The position numbers and the translations under genes were made by a program. Positions 9,988 through 21,699 of a stretch of DNA of 64,000 nt are shown in pieces. Each line of letters starts with the position of its first letter. The stretch's first letter is position 1. Origin of the DNA: Globodera rostochiensis (taxonomy: Eukaryota > Nematoda > Chromadorea > Rhabditida > Heteroderidae); assembly GCA_018350325.1 (NCBI GenBank), contig JAEVLN010000003.1, positions 5,287,758 to 5,351,757 on the forward strand, in the 5' to 3' direction. The notes beneath the pieces are model-generated. The model was given only the letters and a program-made list of their open reading frames with translations, searched no databases and had not been told where the DNA came from.

Positions 9988-11256
9988 TTCATAAAATTAT
10001 ATTTTTAAAAGCGTCTGGAAGAAAAATAAAAATTAATCTTTTGCTCGCAGAAATGCAATAAAAATTGATAATGTCCTTGCAAGCCTTAAAGATTTAATTT
10101 TCTTGACTAATATTAAAAATCGGATTTTGCCCAAGAAAAAAAAGTTCTAACTAAAAGTCGGAACAAACATTGTCAGGTATTTGAAGGACAAATAATCGTA
10201 TTCATCAACAATTATATTGATTTAAAAGTAATAAAAAAAAGGGTCGACGGCGAAAAAGAACGAATGAAAATGAACAAAAGAAGGGAAAGTTATTTGTGGG
10301 TTGACAACGGCATCATTTTATGCACGGCATTTGCGCGTTGTCTAATCAAAATCAATAAATATCGATGATGAGAGAAGGAAAGGAAATGGGAGCTCAGATA
10401 ATGTAAATGAACAATTTTTCTTACATTTTTCTGATTTTTTTTGAAAAATTTTTGGACATATTTACAAATTTTTGGAATTTGGAACCGGAACCGTTGGAAC
10501 CGGTTCCGGAACCGGTTCCCGGAACCGCGAAAATCCGGAACCGGTTTGGAACCGGAACCGCGGAACCGTGAAAATTCGGAACCGCTTCGGAACCGGAACC
10601 GCGGAACCGCCAAAATCCGGAACCGGTTTGGAACCGGAACCGTGGAACCGTTAGAAAAAATGGAACCGGGAAAACACTGCCTACGACTCGTTACCTTTTT
10701 ATCGAATCGTTACCTTTAACAAAAATGACCCAAAATGACAACAAACGTCAAAAATTACGAAAATCCAAGTTCACTCAAAAAATTTTCTCCACAAAAAATT
10801 TAGGGTGTTACCCAACATCGGAGCCATATTATCCTTAAATTTTTGGAAATTTTATGAAACTTGTTATGAAAAGTGAACAAAAATGCTGGAAAAGTAAATG
10901 GATCAAGTCTATTTGGAAATAAGTACGAATCGGACCCCTGAGCAAAACGCTTAATAAGAGCTATTCGGCTAAAGACTCGGGAACCCTGTCGGCGCGCACT
11001 TAAAATGTCCTTAAAAAAGCAGGAAATTTACAAAAAAATTTGTTTTTTTTTGAATTTAGAAAATTCCGCAATTCGGTCTTCGCGCCTTTATTTATTGATT
11101 TCACAAATCTGGCAAAAAGTTTCCTTTTCTCTGTCTCATCAGCCAGGCAAGCGATTGGGTAGACGGTCCCGATAGGCGCCGCCGAGAAAATGCTCCAAAA
11201 ATTAATTTGCGATGTTATTTCTCTCTTTTTTTCCTACGCTAAGAAAAAATCTATTC
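9988..11256. other. Upstream/intergenic region with repeats
   Basis: Contains the GGAACCGG minisatellite described separately, a reverse copy of the 'gatgagacagagaag' dispersed repeat (11080-11160) and a GATAGGCGCCGCCGAG hairpin half (11170-11190). No gene recognised. Confidence 0.55.
10480..10665. repeat. GGAACCGG-rich minisatellite
   Basis: Short words ggaaccg / ccgcg / gaaccggtt repeat in both orientations, so both strands can read open. It resembles the subterminal arrays of the hAT elements in this window and is probably the end of a degraded one; no clear terminal repeat or target duplication seen. Confidence 0.7.
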
Positions 11257-11340
11257 ATAAATACACTTAAAAATTTAAAAAAATGAAGCCTACAACACCG
11301 CCGATTCCCAGGACGTCTCCGTTCTAAGTACTAAGGTGGC
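11257..11340 (-). pseudogene. Truncated 5S rRNA with downstream flank
   Basis: Bases 11288-11340 repeat the 3' ~50 nt of the 5S gene (AAGGTGG...GTGTTGTAGGC on the minus strand) with two changes, and 11257-11287 repeat the sequence beyond its terminator. The 5' half, including most of the internal promoter, is absent, so it cannot be transcribed as 5S. Confidence 0.85.
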
Positions 11341-11637
11341 AATAGGTGGTTTTGTAGGTGATGGCGATGTCGATAGGCGTGGCCGAGAAGAAAAAATGAT
11401 AATTTTACGATTCTTATTAAGAAAATTCTCCAATTTCGATAACTAAAACGGTCTAAATTACCGCTCTTGTCCGATCTCTAGTCTTAATATTCAAAAGTAA
11501 ATTATTATGAGTTTATTTTAATGACGATATTATTTGAAATTGGCAATGCTGGACACACGCCAGAGTGCTTGACCGTAATGAAAAACATCATATTAACAAT
11601 TTTGCAAAATCATTAATAAAAAGTCACTCGAAAGACG
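11341..11637. other. No gene recognised
   Basis: AT-rich; contains one trace of the gataggcg...ccgag hairpin repeat (11371-11391). Confidence 0.5.
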
Positions 11638-11838
11638 ATGATGCGATTGATCTTGATACTGTTTCTTCTATTTAAGTCCAACCCGGTTGTTGTGCATGAC
11701 AATGGCACCACCGCCGAATTGGAGGACCAGCCAAAAGGCTACGCACAAAAATGGCATTTTCATTGGCATCGTTTATTTAAAATGATGCATTTACAAAAAA
11801 AGTTAGTTTTTAAGCAACAAAACTCGAATAAAATTTGA
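11638..11838 (+). CDS. Possible small secreted peptide
   Basis: An open frame of 66 residues whose first 20 (MMRLILILFLLFKSNPVVVH) look like a cleavable signal peptide, followed by a polar, His/Lys-rich tail (KWHFHWHRLFKMMH). It sits 320 bp upstream of the astacin gene on the same strand. I know no family match. A GTTAGT donor-like site lies near 11801, so it may instead be the first exon of a longer or broken gene. Evidence is only the signal-like start. Confidence 0.35.
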   Translation: MMRLILILFLLFKSNPVVVHDNGTTAELEDQPKGYAQKWHFHWHRLFKMMHLQKKLVFKQQNSNKI

Positions 11839-12160
11839 TCAATTACTCTGTTCCTATCCATTTAAACCATTTAATGTTAATACATAAAAACAAAAATAAT
11901 TTATTCAGCAATGATTTTTTGCTCTGAAAAAAATTTCCATTTTCGTTCCATTCGATGTGTGAAAATGGTGACATCGGCGGATTGTCACTGGACAGCCATT
12001 AGCCAGCAGAGACGACCAAACGGCCGATGCTAATGACTCATTTCTGATGGCTTTTTAAGCACTTTCACTTTCCATTCCATCACACAAATCATTAGCACAA
12101 CAAAATAATTCTATTTGATTAAATTTCAGCTACAAAGCCTCGAAAGTACCGTATACCAAA
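11839..12160. promoter_or_regulatory. Upstream region of the astacin gene, with likely trans-splice acceptor
   Basis: ATTAAATTTCAG at about 12118-12129 is a good nematode acceptor, 32 bp before the ATG, with no donor needed upstream: a probable SL1 addition site. Otherwise AT-rich with no recognised element. Confidence 0.45.
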
Positions 12161-15100
12161 ATGAATTTTCTGCCTTTTTGGATTTTGTTGATTGCCCTGA
12201 AGGCATTTGGAGTTCATGGAAGGTAATTGACTGATTAGGCTTAATTATTTGAAGCAGTTTCGTTGCTTTAGTGATCCCCCTGACGAATGGAATAAGTGCC
12301 AAAAGAACGGAAACGGAACAATTCGCCTTGAAAAGACGTGCAAAAAGTATTATTAATTTTTAATTAATTTTCTATTAAAATGTTTTTTTCAGCCATTTAA
12401 TTTGCTACAAGAGCAAAATGGCCAAAGATTTTGGAAACTGGAAATTCGGCGGACGATTTCGAGTGAACAACCCAAACAAAGGACTTGCCGACAAATGTGC
12501 CGGGAATGACGGGACCAAAGGATGGCACGCCTTGCAGGTCACGGAAGAAGGCAACGGAACTGCGACTTTGACGTCATCATTCGGGTTGAGTGAATTTGTA
12601 TTTTAATTAAAAAACATTTAATTTTAGCAATTTGAATGAAAATTTGGGCTATTCCTCGGTCTCAAATGGACTCAAGCATCTGCTGGACATCAACATTACC
12701 AAAGGTTCTTTGAAATCACAAATATAATTTATTTTCAATTAAGCTTTGTCACCGATTGGCCAATCTGTCGGAGAGGAGTTTCTGAAGGCGCTCCGTTTGG
12801 GTGCTTTTATGAAAGATTACGATGGCATGGCACTTCGAGTCGCCGCAATGGAAATTCTTCGAACCGTTGGGGAAAAGGATGGGAAATTGTGCAAAAAAAC
12901 GGTGAAAATCATTTTTCCCAATCACCGGATGAAATATTCAAAATGATTTTAAATAATTAAAAATACTTATTTATTAATTCATCAACTTAATACCATTATT
13001 ATTTTAAGTGTGTTGCTAAATGGGAACACCCAACGGAAAAACCAATGGCCACTTCAACTGAGAAAACTTCAACAAAAGTCATTTCAACAACGGTGACTTG
13101 TGTTAAAATAACAAATAAATTCCCAATTTGGAAACTTTGACGTAGGGTTGGAGCCGGGGGGGGGGGTCCCCGGGCAAACCGGGGATCCCCAGTTCGGCAC
13201 GAACAAATCGGGGGACGGGGATAAGAATGGCCGGTGACCTAGCGTTTCCCCGCCCGAGCTCCAACCCTACATTGACGAGAATTTTAATACATTTTAAAAT
13301 TTCAATCAATATTTTAACGCCCGAATATTAAGCCCAATCCTCTGGCGTCAATGAAAAAGAATGTGGACCATTTTGGCATCAATTGCACGCAAATTGACTT
13401 TGCCGATGACATTGCTCAATTTATGCTTAGCATTTCGGCGCCATCTCTTTATGGTTTTGCATGTGCTAACTTCCAAAAAAGATACGCACACGGCAAATAC
13501 CCGGAAAATTATCCGGAAGTGGCAAAACATGACCAAGTCGATGCTTGCGCCCAAGTGCCAACGGCATCGTTCTGCAACGAGTGCCCACAAAATTTGGGAA
13601 TAAAATTAAGCAATATGCCAATTTAGGACTCTGACACTATACGCGTGCTTCCAAAGTGAAAGCAAAATGAGCGCCGTCAACATGGAAATTGCTCAAATTT
13701 GCCAAAACCACCTTGGCATTTCAATGGTTGCTGGCTTTCGAACCCGGATTTGCGTGCATCGTGAAGCAGAAAAAGAACTGATCGTTGTCGAGTCCATTTT
13801 GGACTTTTCATTCTCCGATCAAAGGTAATATTGAGAAAAAAATAATTTTATTAAATATTTACTGACTAATTAATTATGTTTATTGCTTTAAGCTACAAGA
13901 GAATGCAAAAATTTTCATTTAAAATGGGAGAAATTACAAACGGGATGGAATATGCGCCTATTTTTTTCATCGAGTTTGGCAATAAACACCAGAAAAGTGT
14001 GGTCCGAGAGGAGGCTGATGGCAAAGCGATTTCGGATGATTTGAATAAAGAAGTAAACCATTTGATCATTTACCGTATTTCCTATAATAAGGAAAATGTA
14101 AATTTCGTTGCTTTACCCTCAACTTTAGAAGGCAACCATTGGGGCGGTTCTAAGTTCAATTGTTCGTCAACAAATTAATGGAAATTGGGCAAAATCGCTG
14201 CATTTCATTCCACCAACGGATCGATATATGCCAATTCACTTCCAAATTCAAAAGCCAAAATTCATGCAATTGATCACACGTCAAACGGATTATCTGCCCT
14301 ATAAAAATAACCCAAAAATTGTTAGCAAAATTATTTGTTTGTAAACAAAATATTTTTTAGAGACACCCATCGCCTTGTGATGTGTTGGGAGATGATTGTG
14401 AACTGGTCAAAGAGATTGAAAGGAAAATTGCGGACCTTTTGGAATGTTGTTCACCTACAAATCCAGGTGGACCGTGCATCTGTACGCTTCCAACTCCCGA
14501 CCCGGTATATTTAAAATTCATTTATGTTAATTTTAAATAATTTTCTATTCAGAAAGAATTCACGGTGTTTCCTCCATCCGCCATCATTAAGCCCGTGAAC
14601 ACTCAAAATAGAAAGCCGGACAAAGTCTTGCACACCAAAGAACAGGCACAGCAAAGTATATGAAGGTTATATGGAAAGTGAGTTTTTAAATATTCAATAC
14701 TTATATAATGAATAAATATTTTAAATATTTTTAAATAACAAAATTAATCACTATTTACGATATAAATTGAAAATAATTTGAATACTTTGATCAAAGAATG
14801 TGCAAATTGTACGCCATTTCTGAAAAAGGAAAGTCATCGAGCGAAGAGACAGGCACTTCCAGACTTTAACAAATGGACAACATTTCCAATTGTGATTAAA
14901 TTCAGCGAGACATGTTAGAGTATTCGAATTTGTTGTTAATTATTTATTCTACAACTTACAGTGCGCCCAAACCCTGTTGCATGGGAAGACGCCATTGAAA
15001 AAGGAACAAGCTTTATTGAGTTTGTATAATTCAATGTGCACAAATTAATTTTTTAATTCAGAAAGGACACGTGCATTAATTTTACCACTGATCTGAGCCA

Positions 15101-17414
15101 TGCAGCGGACGAAGGCATTGAAGTCGTCGACATTTTTGATGGAACGTGCGGCCAATCTTATGCTGGGAAGACGGAAAAATGGCACCAACTTTGGATTAAT
15201 TGCACCGTTTGTTTGTCTCTTTATTGCATATTTTTTAAACTTATTCAACAGAACGGCGGAGTAGTTGCGCACGAACTTTTGCACCCGCTTGGCCTTAAGC
15301 ATGAACATCAACGAGACGATGCCCGAAATTATGTCAAATTGAACCGAGCAAAAATAGCCAAAGTTATTTCATTATTTCAATTTGAGGCCAATTTTTCCCT
15401 TTTATAGGATTGGATTGAATGGTATGAACCGCTGCCAAAAACAAATAATTTTGGCTTTCCCTACGACTTTGGCTCAATAATGCACTACCCAAGTGGATGC
15501 AACAGCGAGGGGTAAACATTTTAAATAATTTATTTATGCTTTTTTAATGAGCTGTAAATTTATTTAAACTCACAGACTGTGATGAAACAAGTTTTTTTCT
15601 TGCTTAAAGAATTTTACAATTTTCTTCTTTAGGATTTGCGATATCATCGCTTTTAATCGCTTTTATCAACAATCAATGGACCAACGTGACAAGCCTTCCT
15701 TCAAAGATTTGGCTATAATCAACTTTATTTACTGCAAAGGCAATTAAAAAATCAAATTATTGATATTTTTTATTGTATTTTTAGATAATTGCAATGGCAC
15801 CGAAAACAAATGCCAAAACGGAGGTTACCCACATCCCAGGCGATGCTCGGAATGCCTTTGTCCTGGAGGATTCGGAGGAACGCATTGCGAACTTCTCGAA
15901 GAGGGTATGAAAAGTTTGAAAGATGAATAAAAAGAATAATGACAAATGTTATGCTTTTTTATTATCGCAAGAATTGCAATATAAACTGAATTTAGACCGC
16001 TACTGCATGGATTTTTCGGGTTTCGGTGGTTATCCAAAAGAATTGGTTGCTGATTGGCAGACTCGCGAGTTTAAGCCCGAATTGAGTTGTGGGGGCGATG
16101 CTTTATCTTGCAGCTGCCATTGGCGAATAAAGGCATATTGAATATTTAATTTAAAATGGCAAACGGGAAAGTAAAATAAAATGCTTATCTCTTTCAAATA
16201 TGCAAGCAAATTTCTAATTTTAAGACCAAAAGCAAGAAAATATGATTTGCAAAAATGTTCTTTTTCTTATAATATGTCCCCTAATGACAGTTTATTCAAA
16301 ATATTCAATAAATTATTTCTTTAATTAATAAAGTAATTCTAGCCCAAGGACGGCAAAAAAGTTCGCATTCATCTGAAAATGTTGAACGAAACGCTCAAAT
16401 GTGAGGATCCCTGCAAGCAGGCTTATGTCGAAGTCAAATACCGAAAGGACAAAAGAGCAAGCGGTCGGTATTTACTTTTGTTTAGTTTTGAAACTTTTTT
16501 GATTCTCAGGTGCAAGAATTTGCTGTTCGGATTTGATTCGTCTCCAAACTGATTTTACCAAAAATTGGATTGAGGCGGATGGACCCGGTGTGGACATTGT
16601 CATTTCCGCTCACATCAAAACGAGGGACAAAATTAATTTGTTTGAACTGACCTATGAAACTGGTGGGACATTTTTGAATATTTTGGTTCCTTTGAGCCAA
16701 TATTTTGAAATTCGTTTTTATTCTTTTCAACTTTGCAACAATAATAAAAAATATGTTTATAAGTTGGAAAAATAACTTCTTTAGACGGAGCCAAACTTGT
16801 TTCGTCCAGCGATTGTCCTGAAGGCGTCAATTATGATACAAAACGGAATCCAGGACAATCGGTATTCTGCAGTGTCGATCCTTTGACGGGTGAGGACATT
16901 CCTTGCTGCCCTGAAAGCGATGGGAACTGTCCACGAAGGCGTGTATCAGATTCTTCTTGGGGTTGCCACGTTGTTGTGGTTAAAGATTATAATATTTCTT
17001 AAATATTTAAACAAAATTATTAATCTTAATTCTTTAATTGCAATAAATGCATTCATTAAACGTCATTCATGAATTATTTAAGCTGAACGGCCAATACCGG
17101 GAAATCAGAGGGCAGAATGATTCGACATACTTTTATTTTGAATGCTTTGTATGTGTAAATCTCTCAATTTTAATTTATTTGTTCCTTAATAGAGGCGAGA
17201 AGGGGACTCCGCGAGTTTTTGGGGCTATTGGAAGGACAAAAGCAAGGACCCCATTCGCATTGACGACTTCCAATGCTTAGATTATGAAGAAGCAGGCATT
17301 AATCAGCCGCCAAATCAAACAGTGATTGACTATCCGTTCAAGTTCAAAAGTGCGGGAGCCAATCAATTGATGAGAACCATGGAAAAGAAAAAGACACTTA
17401 AATTTTTATATTAA
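12161..17414 (+). CDS. Secreted astacin (M12A) metalloprotease with EGF and CUB modules and long N-terminal extension
   Basis: Twenty-five exons, all phases agreeing, 1130 residues. Signal peptide residues 1-20 (MNFLPFWILLIALKAFGVHG). Residues ~21-590 are an unrecognised Cys-containing region with a Ser/Thr-rich patch (~190-215). A basic site RAKRQ (~600) marks propeptide cleavage. The catalytic domain follows: TCINF, zinc motif HELLHPLGLKHEHQRDD (~693), Met-turn SIMHY (~746). EGF-like repeat ~794-833 (CQNGGYPHPRRCSECLCPGGFGG), CUB-like region ~835-975, then a Cys-rich tail. Exon starts: 12161, 12272, 12393, 12628, 12744, 13009, 13333, 13627, 13893, 14129, 14361, 14553, 14797, 14962, 15062, 15252, 15408, 15633, 15785, 15996, 16343, 16510, 16785, 17083, 17193. 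Introns after 15739 and 16132 are GC-AG; the intron at 14098-14128 is 31 nt. Astacins act extracellularly in cuticle, hatching or tissue digestion. A split into two genes near 13.1 kb is possible. Confidence 0.8.
13143..13269. mobile_element. 127-bp hAT-type MITE
   Basis: Ends TAGGGTTGGAGC and GCTCCAACCCTA are inverted repeats; flanks ctttgacg and cattgacg are an 8-bp target duplication with one change. The interior is rich in ggggatccccg words. It lies within the sixth intron of the astacin gene model. Confidence 0.85.
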
Positions 17415-17870
17415 TTCGTATTTTTAAAAATTATTATTTATTTGCCCAATTGTACGTTTTTGTATGCATAAACTCTATTTCTTCAAGCTAATATTTTTTA
17501 GAGTTGGCCAGGACCGAGATCGTGAAAGCCGAGATCGGGATTAGACGGATTGAAAGGGGGAAATGTTTTTTTAATAATAATCAAAGGTGAAACAAAAATG
17601 AAAATATGTACCTCCTTTTCCTTAACTTCAATTAGAGCCCGGCGGGAACGGGAAAAACATAAGGATCCCGTCCCGTTAAATTTTAAAACCCCGTTTCGTT
17701 GCCGGAAATTTAATCAATTTCCCGGCCCCGCGGGATACCTGTGAATAATTCGGAGGGATTTTTGCGGTACGGAAAAACGTGGAAATCCCGTTCGGGATTC
17801 CCGTCACGCAACATTTTTAAATTCCGCAATTTGCTTTCCCAGGGTTTATGGCTTTTGCTTACTAAACGGG
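17415..17870. repeat. Region with degraded GGGAACGGGA-type repeat
   Basis: After the astacin stop, 17500-17830 is rich in gggaacggg, cccgtcccg and gggattcccg words in both orientations, like the subterminal parts of the hAT elements; a similar patch lies at 55350-55440. No terminal repeats or target duplication could be fixed. Confidence 0.55.
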
Positions 17871-18530
17871 CCAACTCCGTCCCGCCAACTCCGTCCCGAG
17901 CGAACTCCGTCCCGACCCAACTCCATCCCAGCCAACTCCGTCCCAGCTACAAATTTTAGATTCAATAGAATGATACACTAAATTTTTCAAATTTTTCGAA
18001 AAAGCATAGGGGGGGGGGGACCTTTTGGTCAACATTTTTGGAAAAGGGTTGTATTCTTAAACAGTCTAGAAATATGTTATTTAATGCACTGACTACAAAT
18101 TCGTCAATAAAAATTAAAAATTGAGAATTTAATCAAGTTTTTGAATGGGTTGAAATTTTTGAAAGTTACGGAAAAAACGACTTCTAAGTAACTCCAAAGC
18201 CGGATTGGCTTAGGCCTAAGCCTAACGAACCCCAATCTAGGGTGGCTTAGGCCTAAGCCTAACGAACCTCAAGTCAGAGTGACTTACAAATAAGCCAGAT
18301 CAATCCCCATTTGATTATTGACGTGCTTAGGGGAATTTCGGGCAATTACCGAATGAACACTTGAATTTATTTATTTTGTTTACAATTACTTCATTTGTTT
18401 AACTTTGAAAAAATCTTTGTCAAAATTTTTGTTTTCTCTGAGGAGTTACTTTTTTGTAACTGGGACGGAGTTGGGACGGGACGGAGTTGGTTCGGGACTG
18501 GCTGGGACGGAGTTGGCGGGACGGAGTTGA
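17871..18530. mobile_element. Foldback element with terminal 'caactccgtcccg' arrays
   Basis: The left end holds about five head-to-tail units of caactccgtccc; the right end (18464-18530) holds the same unit inverted. The core (18000-18195) contains 'cttttggtca' and 'ctccaaagccgga' blocks homologous to the core of the element at 39.3-39.9 kb, whose terminal arrays are entirely different. Two ggcttaggcctaagcctaac units sit at 18207-18268. No coding capacity. Confidence 0.75.
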
Positions 18531-19214
18531 CCCCTACTCTTTGCTTATCCCCTTCAAAAAAACTCCTCGGAATTTGATGGAATAAACATTTATCCAATTG
18601 ATTTGTATCAAAGGATAGGGCGTCGTGAATATAGTAGACTTTTTTTATTATCCAATGAGATTCAAACAATTTTTCCTCCTTTAAAATGATCAAAATATCC
18701 TCAAACAGTCAATCCGATTTATTTATTTTTTCAATTCCTAATTGACATTTCCGTTTCCGGACATTTTATTTTACCGGTCTCTAATGTTGAGAATGAAAGT
18801 GATGGAGAAGAAACATTATTTTGGTTTAAGTATTTGTGAATTGAAATAAATTTGAAAAAAACCCCCCGAACCTCGAGCATTTGGGAGAGTTGTTGAAGCT
18901 AATGTGTCTGAGATCTATGCAGAGTGGTCAAATAAGGGGGTTAAAATTGGACAAAACACTGGACGAATCATTTTGGACGGCTTTCCGGAGGAATTCCAAA
19001 TCCGAATTCCGTCAGACCAAACAAAATGATAGCAAAAAATGCCATTTTTTTTTGGTCTCACCTCCCCCCCCCAACCACACAATTCGAAATCAACAGGTCA
19101 AAATTTCGGAAAAACAAGAACCATATTTTACAGAAAAAGCAACAATTTCAGTGTTTAGTCTCTAATCTCAGTTTGAATATTTCCCTCCAAATTACGTTCG
19201 CCCTCAATTCTTCT
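18531..19214. other. No gene recognised
   Basis: AT-rich. 18550-18660 is related to 43160-43250 (both contain ggaataaacatttat and gcctcgtgaat/gcgtcgtgaat). Otherwise nothing recognised. Confidence 0.5.
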
Positions 19215-20514
19215 TTCTCTTTTTAGGCTCACTCGGACGAACCTCCGTTTGCGTCAAGCATTCTGAAAATAGAAGGAAATGGGCGTGGTGTCGATTTTTC
19301 GGACCGATTTAAAAATATATTTTCCAACTAAAAAATAGAAAATCAGATGTTTTGGCGAGTCTATGTGCGAAATTTCGAGAAAACGTTGAAACTCAAAAAT
19401 TTTGGATTTATTGATTACTTACCCGTCGCCAATGGCCCTGTCGTCGAAATCAATAATAATGCGATTCCACTGATGACGCCATTCCCACCTAACCGCCTCC
19501 TTTTCCCACTTTGCCCATTTGTCCTCGTCGCGCTCAATCGGACAACGAACCAAAAGCCATTCTTCTCCCTCAAAGTGCCGAAACTCCAATCGCTCCCCCG
19601 TCAAATTGTTGTTCAATTGAAATGGCACAATGCCATCAGAAGGACAAATCCAAAAACAGATGATGATTTGACCGCGTCGGTCGAATTGACAAATTCCTTA
19701 ATACAAATAAAAGGACCAATAAAACAAATTCAAAACCCACCATTTTAAGTCCTTCCATTCTTTCCGAACAAAAGTCGCATTTCAACACTTTCGGAAGTCC
19801 ATCCCCGCGGGGCGTAAGCAACCATTTGGCCACTGCTTGGGCAGAAGAAGCGCCGGCACTGTCATCGGCCGGGAACTTGGGAAAAAGACAATCAAAAGAG
19901 TTGATCAATCGGAGTTTTGCGTAATCGCGGAGAATGGTCGGAGAGAAGCGGCGCAAACAGCCGAGTTCGGAAGAAGACAAATAAAATACGCAAATATTGC
20001 CATTGATCAAAGGCCAAATCCGGTGCCAAATAATCTCCCAACGGCGGTTTTGGTTGATGAATGTTCCAATGAAAAGATTTGTTTCTTTGGACTCGAAAAG
20101 TCGGCGATTGTTTTGGAGAAACTCGATGACACTTCGGTCGACGTAACTAAAAGTTCATAAAAATGCAAAAATTAAATGCTGAGAAAATGACTTTATTCGA
20201 AGGCTTTGAAAGCCAATAACATAATCTGGAAACGGCTCTTGCGGAATTGCCAGCCGATGCTCGACTGCGCCATTGCCAAGGCGTGTAACAATTTCAGTGC
20301 CAATCCCGCCAGTTCCGCGATGAATTTCCACCTGACCCAACGACCATTCCTTCAATTTAAAATGCGCGTCCACCAAAAGGTCAAATCGATCGCTGAAAAG
20401 CGCCACTTTAAGTCCGAGCACAAAAGGCGTGTGGATTCCCCGCAGCTCGTAGAAATAAGGCAAAACTCACATTTCTTGCGTTTGTTTCTCCACTTTCTTC
20501 GGGTTGTCCGACAT
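19215..20514 (-). pseudogene. F-box-like family copy C, F-box segment deleted
   Basis: Exon 1 (20514-20471) is intact with [10 protein letters not shown]. Exon 2 has lost its beginning: intron-1 sequence is fused straight to [16 protein letters not shown], so the F-box-like motif and the acceptor are gone. Exon 3 (from about 20150 to 19740) reads open with [17 protein letters not shown] and [12 protein letters not shown]. Exon 4 has a small deletion around the TDAVNFI position but keeps [13 protein letters not shown] and [16 protein letters not shown]. Exon 5 (about 19261-19222) reads LDANGGSSE and then stops. Without the F-box-like segment it is unlikely to serve as an SCF adaptor. Exon order and spacing match copy B. 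Confidence 0.75.
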
Positions 20515-21699
20515 TTTTTGTTGTTGATAATCCAAATGATTTTAATGATTTCAATTAGCTAAAAACTGAAAAGATGCATAAATTTCTGCCGTACTCATTC
20601 ATTCTTAACACATACAAACAAAAGATTCGCATGCCCCAACCCCAACAACCCCTAGAAACACGTTTTGTATGACTTTTAAGAACAATTTTATTTTTTTCAA
20701 AAAATGGGGAGGGGGGGGGGGGGGGGGGGGGGAATTGCAGTATTACCCAAAAAAAAATGAAAAATGGAAAAATTACAAAAGGCCTGAATTAAGGTACGGG
20801 GTGGGGGTTGAATTATTGTGGCAACAATTTATGGGAGATGGATCGGTGAGGGCAGACACAAAATCGATAAAAGTTCTCCTGAAGAGGCAGAGAAAGGAAA
20901 ACTTTTTGGCACATTTGTGCCATCAATAAATAAAAGACGCGAATACGCAAACTCTCTTCATAACACCTTCAAATCCCATCTTTTAATTTTCCTAATATTT
21001 TGAATTCAAAATTTAATCTAAATTGGATAATTGTTTTTTTAAACGGGTTTAAGTAGAGTCAGGACCAAAACGCAAAACCAACCTATTGGCTCACCGAACA
21101 CCGACAAAAACCCCTAATAAAACGACTAACATTTTCGTCTAGTTTTCTGAACCTAAAATAATTTTTTTTTAAAGTTTCAAGTAGACTCGGAATCTGAATT
21201 TCAATTCCGGAAAATTTTGTAAATTTTTTATCATTTTTCGCCCTTCCGCGATGCATTTTTTGGGCCCTTTTTCTTGACAAATTCCATCAAAAATGCCAAA
21301 GTTCTCGGCGGTGCCTGATCTCCCTTCAAACTGATCCAAAAACTATTAATTCTTTCCACTAGACAGGAACAGGTCAAAATGCTGATTTTTTTAAACCGCA
21401 ATCTCCCAAAACTCAATTATAAATATTGATAAAGCCAAAATTTTCGAAATAAACGAATTTTGTTAAAAAGTGACTCAAAAAAATTTTGGTACCGAAAACC
21501 GAAAAAGTACCGACAATTTTTATCGGTCCGGTACTTTTTCGGTATTTTACCGAAAAGTACCGACCGAACCTTCTGGCCGATCACTACTAAAAAGCTCAAA
21601 ATAGTTAGTTTTTAGTTGCTTAAAAAGTCGAAAATAGTTTCTAAAAATGACTTAAATAGTTTCTAAAAAGTGCCAGAATTAGGGGTGTCTATCATGATT
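20515..21699. other. Repeat-rich spacer
   Basis: Holds a G-run of about 22 (20711-20732), a copy of the 'gatgagacagagaag' dispersed repeat (20820-20945) and an accga/ggtac palindromic patch (21485-21585, taccgaaaa words) resembling a hAT subterminal array. No coding sequence recognised. Confidence 0.5.

Noticed and set aside
10290..10719. Arg/Gly/Phe-rich open frames on both strands
   Set aside because: Produced by the GGAACCGG minisatellite; no start, splice or conservation evidence.
18190..18270. TTAGGC-like words resembling the nematode telomere repeat
   Set aside because: Only two palindromic ggcttaggcctaagcc units, also seen at 33.7 kb inside other repeats; no tandem TTAGGC run.
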